A stretch of 64,000 bases of DNA from Volvariella volvacea V23. Taxonomy: Eukaryota; Basidiomycota; Agaricomycetes; Agaricales; Pluteaceae. A program made the position numbers and the translations under genes. Location: positions 105,199-169,198 of the forward strand of contig KB722753.1 in assembly GCA_000349905.1 (NCBI GenBank), given 5' to 3'. Below are positions 1 to 12,998 of the stretch, in pieces; the first letter of the stretch is position 1, and the number at the start of each line of letters is the position of its first letter. The notes under the pieces are model-generated. The model ran no database searches and was not told the origin of the DNA. It worked only from the letters and a program-made list of their open reading frames with translations.

Positions 1-1320
1 CAAATCAAGTAAGATGTATGATATTGGTAATATCCAGTGCTCTGTCACTTATTTACTGAATATCACAAATGTCACAAAATTGTGACTACATTCAACACAT
101 ATTGCCATATATACCTTTCACAACCCCTTAGCTCATATTTAAACATGGTATATTAATGTAAATACATATATATTTATGTCTAGATACTGAAGTGATATGC
201 AATCTTGCCTAATTAGTAAAAAAACTCAACAATGCCCTTTTTTGGGCTGCTAGCCTTGCTTAGTCAGCAGCTAGCTGGATTTTAGCTGCACATCACCTAA
301 ACCCTGAATCAGCCAGCCAAAGGTCAGCTAAGGTTAAAATTGTCTTGGCTGTGGCTTCTCAGCTAGCTTTAGCCACAGCCATTGCAACACTATTACAACA
401 TCATTACAAATCTTGAAACCAGCCTTTTCTTACTCAATTATGCTACATACATGCCCAAATTATATTCTCCTAAGTAGTATATAACTAGGAAATGTATTCT
501 CAGTACTGTCTTATAGAATATCTTTGTATGAGAGGTATAGAATGAAATCAGCCATGTTAGTATAAGTATTATGGTACACCATAAACTAAATTATAATGCT
601 GTGAGGTTGCTAATGAGAATATATCTGCTTATAATACACATGGTATGGATATAAGACCACTTTATACTGTACTATATGCTTGGTGGCTTATATATATCTA
701 GTAATCATTAAGTCAGTACTGATTTTTGGCATAATGTGCTTATTTAGCTCTGAAAAATATATTGCAACCTTGGATACATATATTTAAGTCACACTAATAT
801 TGCTAAAGCACCAAGGAGGGGGTTTGATAGCATAAAGAACAAGGCACTAGCATACTCCAAGCCATTATTTATCCTTATTTGTTCTTGCACATTTAGCAGT
901 AAAACCTGGCTCCTTAATAACTTCTCAACCACTGTATCTGGAGAGATGGTTGATAGAGAGATTTTGCATTATTTGATGAGGAGAATAATATCTATGGACT
1001 GGCATTTTTTTATTGTTGCTGTAATTATGAAAAACACCCATACAGACAGGTGTTTATCATGATTACAGCAAGAATTAAGATACACCAGTCCATATACATT
1101 GTTCTACTCATTAAATAGTGCAAAATTGCCCTATAGTTCATCTTTCCAGGTGCAGTGGTTCAAAAGTTATTACGGAAGCAAGTTTTGGATGCCATTTGGC
1201 AGGGAAAATCACGAGATAGATATATAGGACCTCATATTTAATTCTTAGACCACTACATTATGTTAGACTGAACACTAAGATAAATAATCTATACTTTTAT
1301 CTGGTATAAATCGTGCCGTG
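1..1320. mobile_element. AT-rich, CpG-free transposon-like DNA
   Basis: This stretch is much richer in A and T than the rest of the window and has no convincing reading frame. Reading it base by base I find no CG dinucleotide before position 1173; the few CGs start there and become common after about 1310. Within it, 240-400 is dense in CAGC, TAGC and AGCTAGC words and includes a 10-bp-arm hairpin (ggctgtggct / agccacagcc, about 347-380). A long foldback lies at 885-1202. Complete CpG loss is typical of methylated, mutated repeats in fungi. I infer degraded transposon sequence; no transposase or reverse transcriptase was recognised. Confidence 0.6.
885..1202. repeat. Long imperfect inverted repeat (foldback / MITE-like element)
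   Basis: The left arm (about 885-1039) and the reverse complement of the right arm (about 1047-1202) align along their whole length with scattered mismatches. Shared blocks include the CAGTCCAT / ATGGACTG pair, GCTGTAATTATGA against TCATGATTACAGC, and ACCACTG against CAGTGGT. The loop at about 1044 is only a few bases. It carries no coding sequence. The size and lack of genes suit a miniature inverted-repeat element or foldback transposon; a long hairpin RNA is also possible. I could not define a target-site duplication. Confidence 0.75.
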
Positions 1321-1737
1321 GCAGATGCAATTGCAAGGTTTCATGGTTTGGTAGGCGTCACAGGGTGTGACACATCAGTGACGCGCATCACTGCTCGGTG
1401 GCGTTGGGCACCCCCATTTAAATTAAACAAAACATTTAGTTTCAGCAAAATAATTGTCGAAACTAAACAAAATAAATAATTGCGGATAAGCCACGGAGAA
1501 ACTGCAGCGGAGGGCTGGCGGGGAAACAGAGGAAATATACGTAAATGGATGGGGGTTACCGCGGAGCCTCGGTCTAGTCCGATTGGGGAGTAGCGCCGGG
1601 ATTCGGGACGAAAAGGGGGGGTCGAACCAAGAAGGAAATCGCCGTGGATCTGAGATCTGAGCTGGCGGGTTGGTGGTTTAAAACGAATCACATCTCCCCG
1701 TCTCCTCCCCTTTCCCCCAGCCATCCCCACTCCCGTC

Positions 1738-3246
1738 ATGGAGCCCATCGTCGAGTTCGACAGCGCCTGGTGTCCCTCCTGCGACCGCCAAATCGCCCCC
1801 AAACGCTTCATCGTCCCTGTCTACCCCGATGCCCAAGAGCTGCCCCAGCTGCCACAACAGCCCCAGCCCGAGCAGCCTACTTCTCCCAATGGTGAGTCAG
1901 CATTCCTAGACCTTTCCCCCTTCCTCACCCTCCCTCTTCAGCCAAGGCTGCATCCAAGAAGCTCAAGCCTGCAGTGTTCGTGAGAGGTGGTGGCAGGCAG
2001 GGTGGTGTCCGGAGACAGGTTGCTGCGCTAAAGCGAACAGACTCAACAAAGTCTGCCACATCCCCCCAACACCACCAACAGCAGCAGCAGCACCAAGAGC
2101 CATCCAAGCCAGTGAAATTCAGAACAGTCATCGACCAAAGCCCCATTCCTCTCTACTGCTCCGAGGAGTGCCAACGTGCAGATCTCAACAGCACACGTAG
2201 CGTCTCCACATTCGAGAATGAAATCGAAAGCGATCTCGATCTTGAGTCTGAAATCTCAACATCACCTAGCGACACCGTCGAGCCCTCCATTGCCGCGCTC
2301 GCTGCCCACTACAACTTCCCATCTATCCCATCTACACCCCACTTCTTTGACGACGAGTCCCACGTTGCCCAGCCAGAATACCCTCGCGAGTACTCCAGCG
2401 GAGTTATGATGGCAGCCAAGCGCATCCAGGCTTACTGCCCCAAACCACCTAAGCGTTCCCCGTTCGATTTCTCTGCACCCTCCCGCGAACGCAAGACCAT
2501 TCCCGGCTGGAATGATGGCAGCAACTCGTGGCGTGCATCAGTCTACAGCTTCAGTGCTCCCAAACAAACATCGGATCCTCTCCACTCGAACAACGCATCC
2601 AAGGCCTATCGATCCTTCGCCGCATCGCCTCATCGTGCACGCGGGGTCCCATCCACAAGCGACTCGGGTACACAGACCGCTGCCGCGGTCACCACAGAGG
2701 AGCTCCAGAACAAGTTCGCCGATTGCTTTACCCGTCGATCAGAGTCTAGGGCTTCCCACTCCTCTTCACCTCAGCGCAAGGAGCGTTCAATACTCAAGCC
2801 TGGCGCAGAGGGAAGACTCCTCGTTCCCGATGTCAAACTCAAGGTCCACTCCGGATCAAGTACCTCATTGGTCCATCAAGCCCGTCGGGCTGCCGCAAAG
2901 GCCCGAAGTGAGGCGAGCGAAGAGGACTCCGAGAAGCAAGGTTCGGCTTCACTCCCACCAACTGACCGAAGGCCGGTCGTGGAATGTACGTACACCAAAA
3001 CCGCCTTGTGATTGCCCTTATCTGACCTGTCTTTCAGCACGATCATTGTCTTATGACAACCTCAAAACATATCCCATCATGCAAATGCCCCGACGCAAGG
3101 AGACCCGCCTCCAAAGGCAGGTTGTCGACGGCGTTGAAGTCTTCGTGGAGGTCGAAGTCGAAGTTGAGCCCGACACTCAACGCCTCTTCAACTTCCCTAT
3201 CCCCTGGGAGGAGTACCAACGCCGCCGCGCCCACCGCCGTTCATAA
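1738..3246 (+). CDS. Ecl1-family zinc-binding life-span/stress regulator-like protein
   Basis: There are three exons: 1738-1891, 1942-2985 and 3038-3246. They join in frame to 468 residues and the introns are 50 and 52 nt. The N-terminus has a CPSC pair in AWCPSCDRQI (residues about 11-20). A second cysteine pair, CSEEC, lies about 80 residues further on. A Cys-x2-Cys followed by a CSxxC pair is the signature of the Ecl1 family (fission yeast Ecl1-3, small zinc-binding proteins that extend chronological life span and respond to zinc or sulfur starvation). The rest is low-complexity Ser/Pro-rich sequence. The C-terminus is basic and includes an acidic/valine run (VFVEVEVEVE). The protein is far longer than the yeast members, so its exact role is inferred. 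It is isolated: repeat DNA lies to its left and a gene-poor block to its right. Confidence 0.7.
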
Positions 3247-3999
3247 TCATCTCACCCTTGTTTTGCTTGGTCTTCGCATTGTCGCAACCTATACTGCATG
3301 TTCTTCATACCCATACGGATGATTAATACTCGACGACGACTGTGACTGGACGACGATATACCTTCCTGCATTCCTTCGACATTGGCCGCACTTCATTAAT
3401 CAAGTTCATCACATTGCTTTCCACGCATCAATGATACCCATCCACTTATCCTTATCAACTCACATCCAGCATGCTGTTCAGCGCACTCTCCTATCTCTTT
3501 CGTCGTCGTTGCCGCGGTACCTCCAAAAGTTCATTAGCATTCGTTTCATTGAAGGTTCGGGGCATTCATGAAGTACTTGAACTGTGTAACATCTTCGCTT
3601 TCGTCTTATCGCTTCCGCACTCGTTTTCCTTTGTACTTTTATCCAAGCACCTACGTCTGAACGCACTGGGGCTTCGTGTATATTCACCTCTTGTAACGAT
3701 AAACATTATTCGTCTTCGCAGCATTCACTTAATGACTCTTCTGTGGTTTTTGGTACTATACGATACTTTCAGTGATATATTCCCCCCTTCTCATCACATC
3801 CACGCCTTGCGTACCTGCTCCATCTATTCCATACCATTAGGGTTTTGGGGATGACATGTGGGGTGCATGCATGTGTACTGTGGTGCTTACTCTACCTCCC
3901 AACCCTCCCTATTTTACGACTCACAGTGACAATGTTTATTGTGCACATGATTCAATGGATTATGACCTTCACATAACATAAATTTGCGGCGTGAAAAAA
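3247..3999. other. 3' flank of the Ecl1-like gene
   Basis: T- and C-rich sequence after the stop codon, probably the 3' UTR and terminator region. It contains a 127-codon open frame (3471-3854) made mostly of Leu, Ser and Phe codons from pyrimidine-rich DNA; I do not regard it as a gene. A short poly(A) run lies near 3995. Confidence 0.5.
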
Positions 4000-6900
4000 A
4001 AAAGGTGTGAAGTTCCTTGCCAAGCACCCCCGGATTCTTTCACTTGTGCCTTGGAGAGATGAACGTGTTTAAGCATTCATGTGGCTGCCGTGTAACGGAA
4101 ACTCCTAAAGTAGGATGGGATAAAGCAACGATCTGCCCGGTGGCAAAGGGGCAAAGGATGTCAGTTAAGCCTGTTGTTCCCGATTCTCCCGACATGGTAA
4201 CAACACGGAGAGTGATCAGCCTCAAAGGCATGAATATTTACGGTATAGGGTCCTGGCTAAACCATGGTGGAGATGAATGATCGATGCAGACTGGTCAGTG
4301 GGTGACTGTATGGCAAGGTGTCCGTGCGATCATACTCTGGGGAGGATGGGAAGCACTGCTGACTGGGAAAAGCACTGCAGATGCAGCGCTACTTGGGTTG
4401 AAACTTGGGCGTTCCGTGGTCACCTGCGCCCTCCATCCCGTATAGTATTATTGCCTTCAGAATAGTCCCAAGGCCTCTGCAAGGTGGGGGAACGGCGTGT
4501 ACACTGTCCACCCGGAGTTATTATAACCCTCCTTCACACACGTTGCGGACTAGGAAGCGCTTCAAAGTTGTATCAACTTGGGTTGCTGGGACAAACTCCG
4601 TGATGGAGACAGTCCGCATCCCGAAGTGCGAGGTAGCGGAATACAATACAGTACTGTCATTCCCAACGGGTTGTGGCCTGTTGATAGGCGGATGTCCGCT
4701 GCAGGCTGCCTATTGGTCGGAGGGGATGGCGCAAAGTTCATCATTACCTCTTCCTCGTTTTGAGTTCATTCATTTGCTCGGCATTATGAAACGCAGCGCC
4801 TACAGAGTACGTAGAGGTAGACGGCGTGGCTTATCGTTGCCCTTTACCCCGCATCCTTTGGGGAGGGCGGGAACCTGTTCATGGGCACAATTCATTGGTG
4901 CCTTAACGAGCCTGAAGGCTTCTGTAGGATGTAAAGTTATTCAAAATGACAGTAATCTCGCTTAGAGGTTGGCAGCGGGCAAGAGCTTTCCTGGTAACTG
5001 ACTTCCACGTTGAACCTGGATTTGATATAAATGAAGCGGTATTAATCCTGTACCCACGTTTTTAACGGGAGGCGTGTTGGGAGCTGCGCGCTATGTATAT
5101 CGGGGAACGGAAATGCTTACTGGCGTTTCAAGGCCGCCATTTTTGCCAAGCTGGCTGTGACTACTCCCCGAATTGCTTACAGGTTTATTGTTACGGTGCC
5201 ATATAATGATGCTCCCCGCTCAAGGCCTCACACCCACAACTGATAAGATGGGATTAGGTCAACTACAAGAGAGTTCAACGGTCCCTTTCTGTATTTCGGC
5301 ATTTCGTCCGTAAACAATAGCGCCTGGACGAACTGCTGGGACTCGTTACGAAGTCGGGATGACGGAAATCAAGGACTCGATGACAGCAGCCAAACGACCT
5401 GGTGATGTTCATGATGTGATTCGTCGAGGCGCATGTGCGTATTGTAAGGATCTAATAGTGCCTTGGTCGAAAGCGGGAAATGGCTGACGCCTTGTGGCCT
5501 AGATGTCGTTGTGTTGAGTAAAGGCAAAGGCACAATGAACGTACGCGCTATGCCCAACTTGGTCAAATGTGTAATGCCCGTCATAGCCCTTGGGTGCTGT
5601 TGCCATTGGTGCAATGCATCATTTGTGCTGTACAAATCCATGGCCTTGTGATTCGCCGCCCGGCGTCGCCTTGAAATTACTGTCTCGACCCACTTGTGTG
5701 TTAGTTCAAGTAAAGGACTGTCGTTTATGGGGATATCCCTATGAAAGGACGACAGGTGATGACGGAGGTGGCTGTTGAGCTCCTAGTGACATTTGGAAGG
5801 TCGCTGCCGTCCTAATGGCATTAGTTCTGGGAGGTGCGATAAGATGCTACCTGAGCACTAGGGCCAGCATCTCACCGTATAGGGCAAACAGTCCATGATT
5901 TGCGCTAGATGCAATCGCATTCGGACAGCTTACTGGCAGAAGCAGTCGGGTGTATGTCAACAGCCAACAGCTTCAAAACCCTGCTACGACCTGCGTCTGC
6001 TAACCAATCGCTTTAAGGACTAGCGCGCGGGGAAGTTTATCTTCGGTGCGTGTGACGGGAATTAAGCTAGGACCACCCGCCATGGCTAGATAGCTAATTC
6101 GCGCGATCCCGTCGAGAAGTAATGCCGGCGCGCGTGTTATTGGAGGCTGGGGACCTTGAACGTTACGATAGCTCACACGGACCGATCTCCTGAGGATTGC
6201 CCATCACAAAGCTAATTTCTTGTCGCTCTCGTCCCTAGTTTCCAGCAGCCACCCTTTCCCCTAAAATTCAGCTGGTTGGTCAATCATGTACCCGATTATC
6301 ATTCTGCCTGCTGTAGCTGAATAATATTATGATAGGAGATTGTGCTTAACCTTCAACCTACTCTGAGGGGCTGTTCGGCTGCCCAGCTTGGCCTGTTTCA
6401 GGCCTTTTTTATCTACGGCCTCGTTAACGTTTTTCCTAGCTGTGGGGAAGATAATGCTCCATGCACGAGTGGTAAACTTTCCCTATTTGGTTTCCGACTC
6501 CTCACGACTTGCGGGGACGTAAAGCGCAACCCATCCAACAGACGTAAAATGCACTCCATAGCAATCTTGGCAAGTTTCGGCCGGTGAATTGCAAGTCGGC
6601 GTTCTTTTAATGAAAAATTTTAGAAAGGGTACAAATCTTATCTTCAAGGTTCTCATCAAGGCTGTTTTTCAACAAGTCTATTCGCCGTTGCCCCCAAAAC
6701 TCAGTGCGGTCGAGGTCGTTATATGGGGTGCAAGTCGTTTAACTTCAAGTTGTGTGAGTACACCCAGGCGAGGGGTGCTGCCACAATGACTGCATCTTAT
6801 GTTACATGCCTTGCACCCTCAAACGAGTTTACCAAACTACTCATGCGGCGTAAGTCTGATTGCTTCAAGCATAACAGCCGTTGAATCATCCTCACCGGAA

Positions 6901-9900
6901 CAGGTGATCGCGGATTACTATAATGATGCCATTGCGCTATGACATAGCTATGGATCGTCATTAAGCCCACCCATCCTAATCATCATAGTGATCTCATTAT
7001 GCCATACACCCTCGAGGAACCTGACACACGATGGGACGATCACAAAATCGACTTGATCAAGCTAATGACCACTTAGGACATCGATACCGTGACCTACTGC
7101 GCTCAGGCTAGCACTTTCCAGGCCTTTGTTCTATAACTTGCGGCGTAATGCGGACGGTCCTGTTATGCCACCGGAGAACTACTTTGTCAAGGCCCGGCTG
7201 GCAGGTGAATACGCAATTGCGTCCATAAGCAGACGAGTCAGCAGGCGGTCCCTGTGTGCTACGATTACTACATCGAGGCCATCTGTGGGCGTGGCACTTA
7301 GATTAATCAGACAAAGTGCGATGTCGTCATTGACATCATGCTCATCGTCTCACTCTTTCCTGGGCTCGAAGGCGAGTTGCTGTTCCTTTTCCTGATTGTC
7401 AATGTCACCTCGAGTCATTCCATTCCCGATGGACAATCAGGCTAATTAGTGCCTTCTGTGTATTGGCAATCCCTACCGCAAATGGTTGGTGACTCTGCTT
7501 TCAGCCAGATCAACCATGCTTATAATGACTTAGGTGAGTACTCATGGGGAAATGCACTGGAAACACTGTGGCTTGCAGGCCTCATCTGATATCCTCGCAG
7601 TTCATCCATCTGGATAACATATGCATCACTGGCAAAGCTCCGTTCCGCTTGCCATGATTATCGTTGGGACAGATGTTTTCCACGACATGATAAGGAACTG
7701 ACTAATCAAAGGCATCGCCTAAACAGGTCCCATTCGTCGACATATTCACCACGCCTGTCAGACATTCAACATTTTGCGGCGAATGAGTAATCTGTATCAG
7801 CCTACACCCGGACTGTGTCAAGTCTGCTACGCGATTCATGTAGTTGCAGGCACACACCTCGTAACAACGGTATGGATGACCACGAGACTCGTTACAGACT
7901 CGTTCAAAGCTTGCATCAGTCCTTCTCGTGAGGGGGCAACCCTCAACGTGGCGCGTGAAATTTCATTCTCATAACTTCACACATTGAACACTAATGCGAC
8001 CTAGCCAATCGCTCGTCCTTCACAATGAAAGGGTTAGGGTAGAACTACTGCACTACCCAATCCCCGGCAGGACACGGGTAAAGTGAGAGCCAATCGCACT
8101 GTTTAGTCCACGGGTACTCTCGCTACCCGGCCGACTGACCCCACACTTCCCCAGGTTTGAGCTATACATTTGCGGTGGTAAGCGGAAGAAGTCAGGACAC
8201 GCTTGTGAGAATGCGACAGGGTAGGACATCAAGAAGTGGTTGGCACTGTGATTTGTTTGTTCACCCTCGCCAGCGCAAAGCACGCCTTAGCCGTCGTCAG
8301 TCAACAGTCGTACCTAGGTCCGTTGCTTTGATCAACCCCAAGGCTTAAAGGGTCCGATTTCGGAGCGCATACGGAGTGGTTGATCTTGGTGAGTTTGGTC
8401 ACGTTTCTCCACAAAGGTATTGGGCATTAGTGTTGAAACAAGTTCCATTGTGTCTGTCCATGCGTACGCCATGTACCCGTGCTCATCGCTACAGTGTGAA
8501 TGCGCGGTGGCTTTTCCCTATTTGTCACTTACTGCGCTGTTGATAGCCACGCTCGTGTAGCATCGGCTGCTTGCTCTAGATGGGCCGGAACAGCGCATAA
8601 TGAGCACATACCAAATTAGCACTTTACCCCATGGACACACACTTCAGAGTTGCTATACTTGGGTGATCTATCCTGATCTTGGATCATGATTGAGATGTAA
8701 GTCCATACTCGGCTTTAGAAGAGACTCGGAAAGGGCTTAAAACTATCAGTCCCGGATTGGCGGCGTGCGACGGTGCATCGTGAAGACAGGGAATATTTCT
8801 GGTCTCCAGTTCAGCGCCTCGTGATTGTTGTTCCACGTCAGTACTATGGGAAGACGTTCTCAGCTGGCGGCCTTTCGTGGATGTACGTTTCCTTTCGTGA
8901 AGTATCTTACTCTTCGTGCGCCGGGCACAGTACTCGGTGTAAATATGGCATACAGCTGGTTGTCATTGGTTGGTGTGGCATGCACACCGGAGTAACCTCG
9001 CCATACCACGCGCTAATCACTATTGAACAAGTCCATCATTATAAAATGGGAATGGATGGTGAAATCTCGGAGGGTTACTAAGAATAGGGAGAGCGGGAGG
9101 TCCTCAACTGCCGTAGGCCCTCTTTTCTCTTGTTCATTTACGTCCCCATTTCAGAAGGGGTTTGAACACTCTCGTGGACAGATCTGCATAAAGTTGCGAA
9201 TCCACTAGGAAACGGGTGTGGTCGTGTGGAAACCGGGGTACTCTATCGTGATTTGGATCCACTAGCATTTGATACATGTCAAGTGTGTTCGATATAGGCT
9301 GTGGTTGTAAATCCCCTCAATGATCCGCCTATCAAACTGTTCGACACCTCAGTCACGGTGCTACACAAGAGTCTGAGTAGTAATCACTCGCAGACGAGCC
9401 ATCCACAATTAGTCCATTCCTTACCCTCATTGATCACATCAATAACCTATGCTATACACAGCGAGTTGGGCTTCGACGACCTCTTGTCCCCTAAATTCAT
9501 GCATATTGGTCCACTATACTAGTATCAAGAGGCACGGGCATGGCGCCAGTCCGCCACATCAGAATGTCACCTGAAATGTTGCCACATGCCAGACCCCACT
9601 CCATCTTATCGTCCAACCTCTTTTGATTACGAAGAGAAAATGGACCCATAGCATTCCGGTCCTGAATAGCACATCCCATGATGGCCTGTCTTGTCCTATC
9701 ACAGTTCAAGACGCAGCGTGCTCCCTGAATGGTGAACCTTGACACATTTATGAAAGGGTAGAGGAGTTGGCGGGCGGAGTGAGGCTCAGCGCTCCAGCAT
9801 GATAAGCATCCGGCTCGGGACGGGTCAACCATAGAGAGCAAGGCGTTGGATGATTTTAGAATGCGGACTCGCGGAGTCCCCAATGCCGGACCGACGGAGG

Positions 9901-12900
9901 GCGTATCACCGTACAGCCCGTGATACTTGCCTGGGGTATGATGATGGATGAGATCGATATGGGTATGTTGTCCCACCCGCGATAAGTCCTGGAGGAGGGT
10001 TAGCTAACTGTGCGGCCCCCTCTCCCCCCAGACTGCCCTTTTCGACTTATCCCTCCCCCCTTTCATTTAAGGTCAACATACCAAACTCAGTAAGATGGCC
10101 TTCCGAGATCGAAGGTGCTTATTCAACGCCCAACAAGAGAGGGCCTGAGGGTCCTGGGTACCTGTTCTGCGTATGTCCGCAATGGATCAGAAGAGATGGT
10201 TGGTTGTCCATCGTGATTCATACCCACACCAATCAAAAAGGACACACTCGCCAGGCCCTGAGGCACTTTTTTGTGTCCGAAAGCAGCCTGGCGAATGGCT
10301 AATAGGATGTTGACTTCCGCATGGAATCAGCTGAAATCGAACAGCCTTGCGAAACGTGAAAGAGGGCTCTCGTTTAGTGCTTGCTATTGTGAAGTCTAAG
10401 TGTATTGTCTGTTGCCTGGACGGGAATTGCAGCCGAGGTAGACTAATGTGTGGCTTTTCCAAGAACAAAGGCCCACGGGGGAGTGACGTTGGTGTTATAG
10501 TCGTCTTTATTCAAGGTTAGATAATTAGAAAGGGACACTGCGTCATATCGAGTCGTCCATCCTTATCAACTGGCCGTTTCCGTTAAGAGTAGTGTCTTTG
10601 GACATCTCTTGCCAACGTTTCGTTCTTGTACTCGAAAATCACAAACTTTTGTTCCGATGCTCTGTAATCAGAAGATGACATTCTTACTCGATAAGCATCT
10701 GCAATTGTCATGTCTCAATTAGTTAACTTGAACCACCGCAGGACAAATGTAGCACTGATCTCGCAAAGGAATCATCTACCTGGTATTCACCGCTCATGTT
10801 CCTTGACCGTCGGACCAGTAACTATCGATGATTCCATAAGTCGACCTGGAGTGTCGGAAGAAGCAAACCCCATCCCAACCAATCCTTCACATCATTCGCG
10901 CGATGGGTTCATCACTTCCCCACATGATCAGATGACGCCGAACACGATCTGTTATCAGACGCCAGTACCCGAACATTCGTAGGATGGCCGGCACCCCGAG
11001 TCATTTCGGTCCTTTTGGGAGTTGCAGTACGGGAGCAAGGGAACAAGAAATACCCTGACCCTAGCCCGGAACTCGTGTACGCACCTCCTTAGCAATCGAG
11101 TCAATTGGGCCCGCATGAAGCGCTGCGGGGTAGTATTGATTATAAACAGGATAGGCTGTGCTTAATGTGGGGTAGGATGACTGTGCTCGGGGGGTGACTT
11201 GACGCTCTGAATTGCATTAGGTGTGTATGATTATGCGCGTGACCTTCATGTATCAACACTGCCTTCGCGCGACGCTGTGAAGTGCCCATAAGTGGAAGGA
11301 GATGGGCTTTCACGGGCACCTTCCCAAATAGTCGAGTTCCAGCCGTTCAGTAGATGCGCAATGGCGTAGTGCGGAATGACGGCCTTTCACCTATGTGCTG
11401 TTAAGAGACTTAGTTGACTCCAGGATAGCACAGTGAGTTAAGCTTGCGAAGGACAAGTTCCCGGAACATGCCTCCATTCACTCTATCAAACCGCGATCCA
11501 TGGAAGCTGCATGTCCTACCCCAACATATGACGGGGCACGTTGTATCCAGCAGGTAGTCGAGATAAATGTGCTCATCGGGGTAGATCCAAGGCATCAAAA
11601 CCACCAATCAGACAACGGGCTGCAACACCAGTGTTTTGTCTCTCAGGTGCATGGCGATCGACAGAAGGACAGGAAACTTTCGAGCAGCGCAACACTTGAG
11701 CGTTCACATGCCCTTTTTGGGCGAGGCGATCGCCGGAGAGACGGAATGTAGGGACATCTGTTGCTTATTTGAAACATACCGTAGGCAATCATGCCGCAGG
11801 GATGTCCGGGCCGCTGCTGAGATGGTGGTGCTTAGGTCGTAATCCTCCCGATGATACCCAGCGCCAAGTGTGCCTTTTCGTGTCGACATAGGCCGAAGTT
11901 GTTCCAAGGGATGCTCAAGGATGGTGATGCCAACGTAAGATTGGTCCTTTTGGCATGGACGTAGTGTGGTTGGGAGTTATCGTGGGAAAAATGATAGGAG
12001 TTGTTATGTTAGCAGATAAGGCCCTGAAGTTGAGCCTTTGGAGACTGTAAATATTCAGGGAAAGGAGGGCAATTACCGGCGGGCAGAGGGTTAGCTCGTG
12101 AAAGGTCCAACGGTATCTGTAGGGCGATGCCACGAGGCAAGGGTACGCAACATAAGGGAACGCAGGGGAAACTCACTTGATGGAGTTTCGCAGGTCGCAT
12201 ATAGGCTTTGCCTCTGCATCAAATCAGGCTCACAGGCGCAGTTTGTGTGGGCTAGATTAAAATTTCGTGCTTGCATCATATGAGCAGATGGAAAGGGCGG
12301 ATGTAGAGGTGTCGATGGCAGGTCCATATGCGCATGTGAACCGACTTCAAAGATATCTACTAGTCGACTTAGAACGATCGGATTGGTGGGAGGATTACGG
12401 AAAGATAAGTCCATCGGAAGGTATTGGCACTTAGCAGACGTTGCACGTAAAAGCCCATTAGGCGAGCAGGAAGGTCTACGAACAGAGCAACCAGGACATA
12501 AACACCCCGCGCGAACACTTGGTCAACGAATTCTCCAGCACTAGCAGCCTCGGAGAAACTCTAGCACCAGAAACCTCGGGTGAATTGTTGGGACTTGTGA
12601 ACAGCTGAAATTGCGGGTTAACGACTTGGCCAAGTGGTAGCACGTAAGTATGCCCGTAAATTGTCGATTTTCGATATTTATCAGTTGTAATTATTGACCG
12701 TCGGAAGGCATTGGCAGCTGTGTCTCCTTGGACCAAGTTATGTCTTGTGCAAATGTTGCACGAGCCATGCGCCCATGGAGCGGATCTCCACTACCATACG
12801 CGCCAACAAACGTGGCCTCGGGCGCTTGTTTCGGGGCAGATTATCAGTCCATCTCATCCCAGTTTTTGTGGCAGTTTGCTCAGCAAGGAAGGTTGCTCGT

Positions 12901-12998
12901 CGACCGGTCCGCCAGGCACTGTCACGTGGGAACACGTCATGGTGTCCTCGACACGCTCTATGATTCCCAAGTTCTGATATTTCGGTCTGTGCCTACTG
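4000..12998. other. Nine-kilobase block with no recognisable gene
   Basis: Composition is close to the coding parts of the window and CpG is common, so this is not the same kind of DNA as 1-1172. Open frames are short (60-160 codons), lie on both strands and overlap, as expected by chance. I recognise no protein family, long repeat, hairpin or tRNA. The longest frame, on the minus strand at 9497-9976, has no familiar motif. Genes with very small exons, such as those elsewhere in this window, could be missed by eye, so absence of genes is not proven. Confidence 0.5.

Noticed and set aside
8029..8042. TTAGGG telomere-like word
   Set aside because: It is a single copy, not a tandem array.
9497..9976. 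A 159-codon minus-strand frame
   Set aside because: It is the longest frame of the 4-13 kb block but has no recognisable motif, no flanking splice pattern and is within the length expected by chance over 9 kb.
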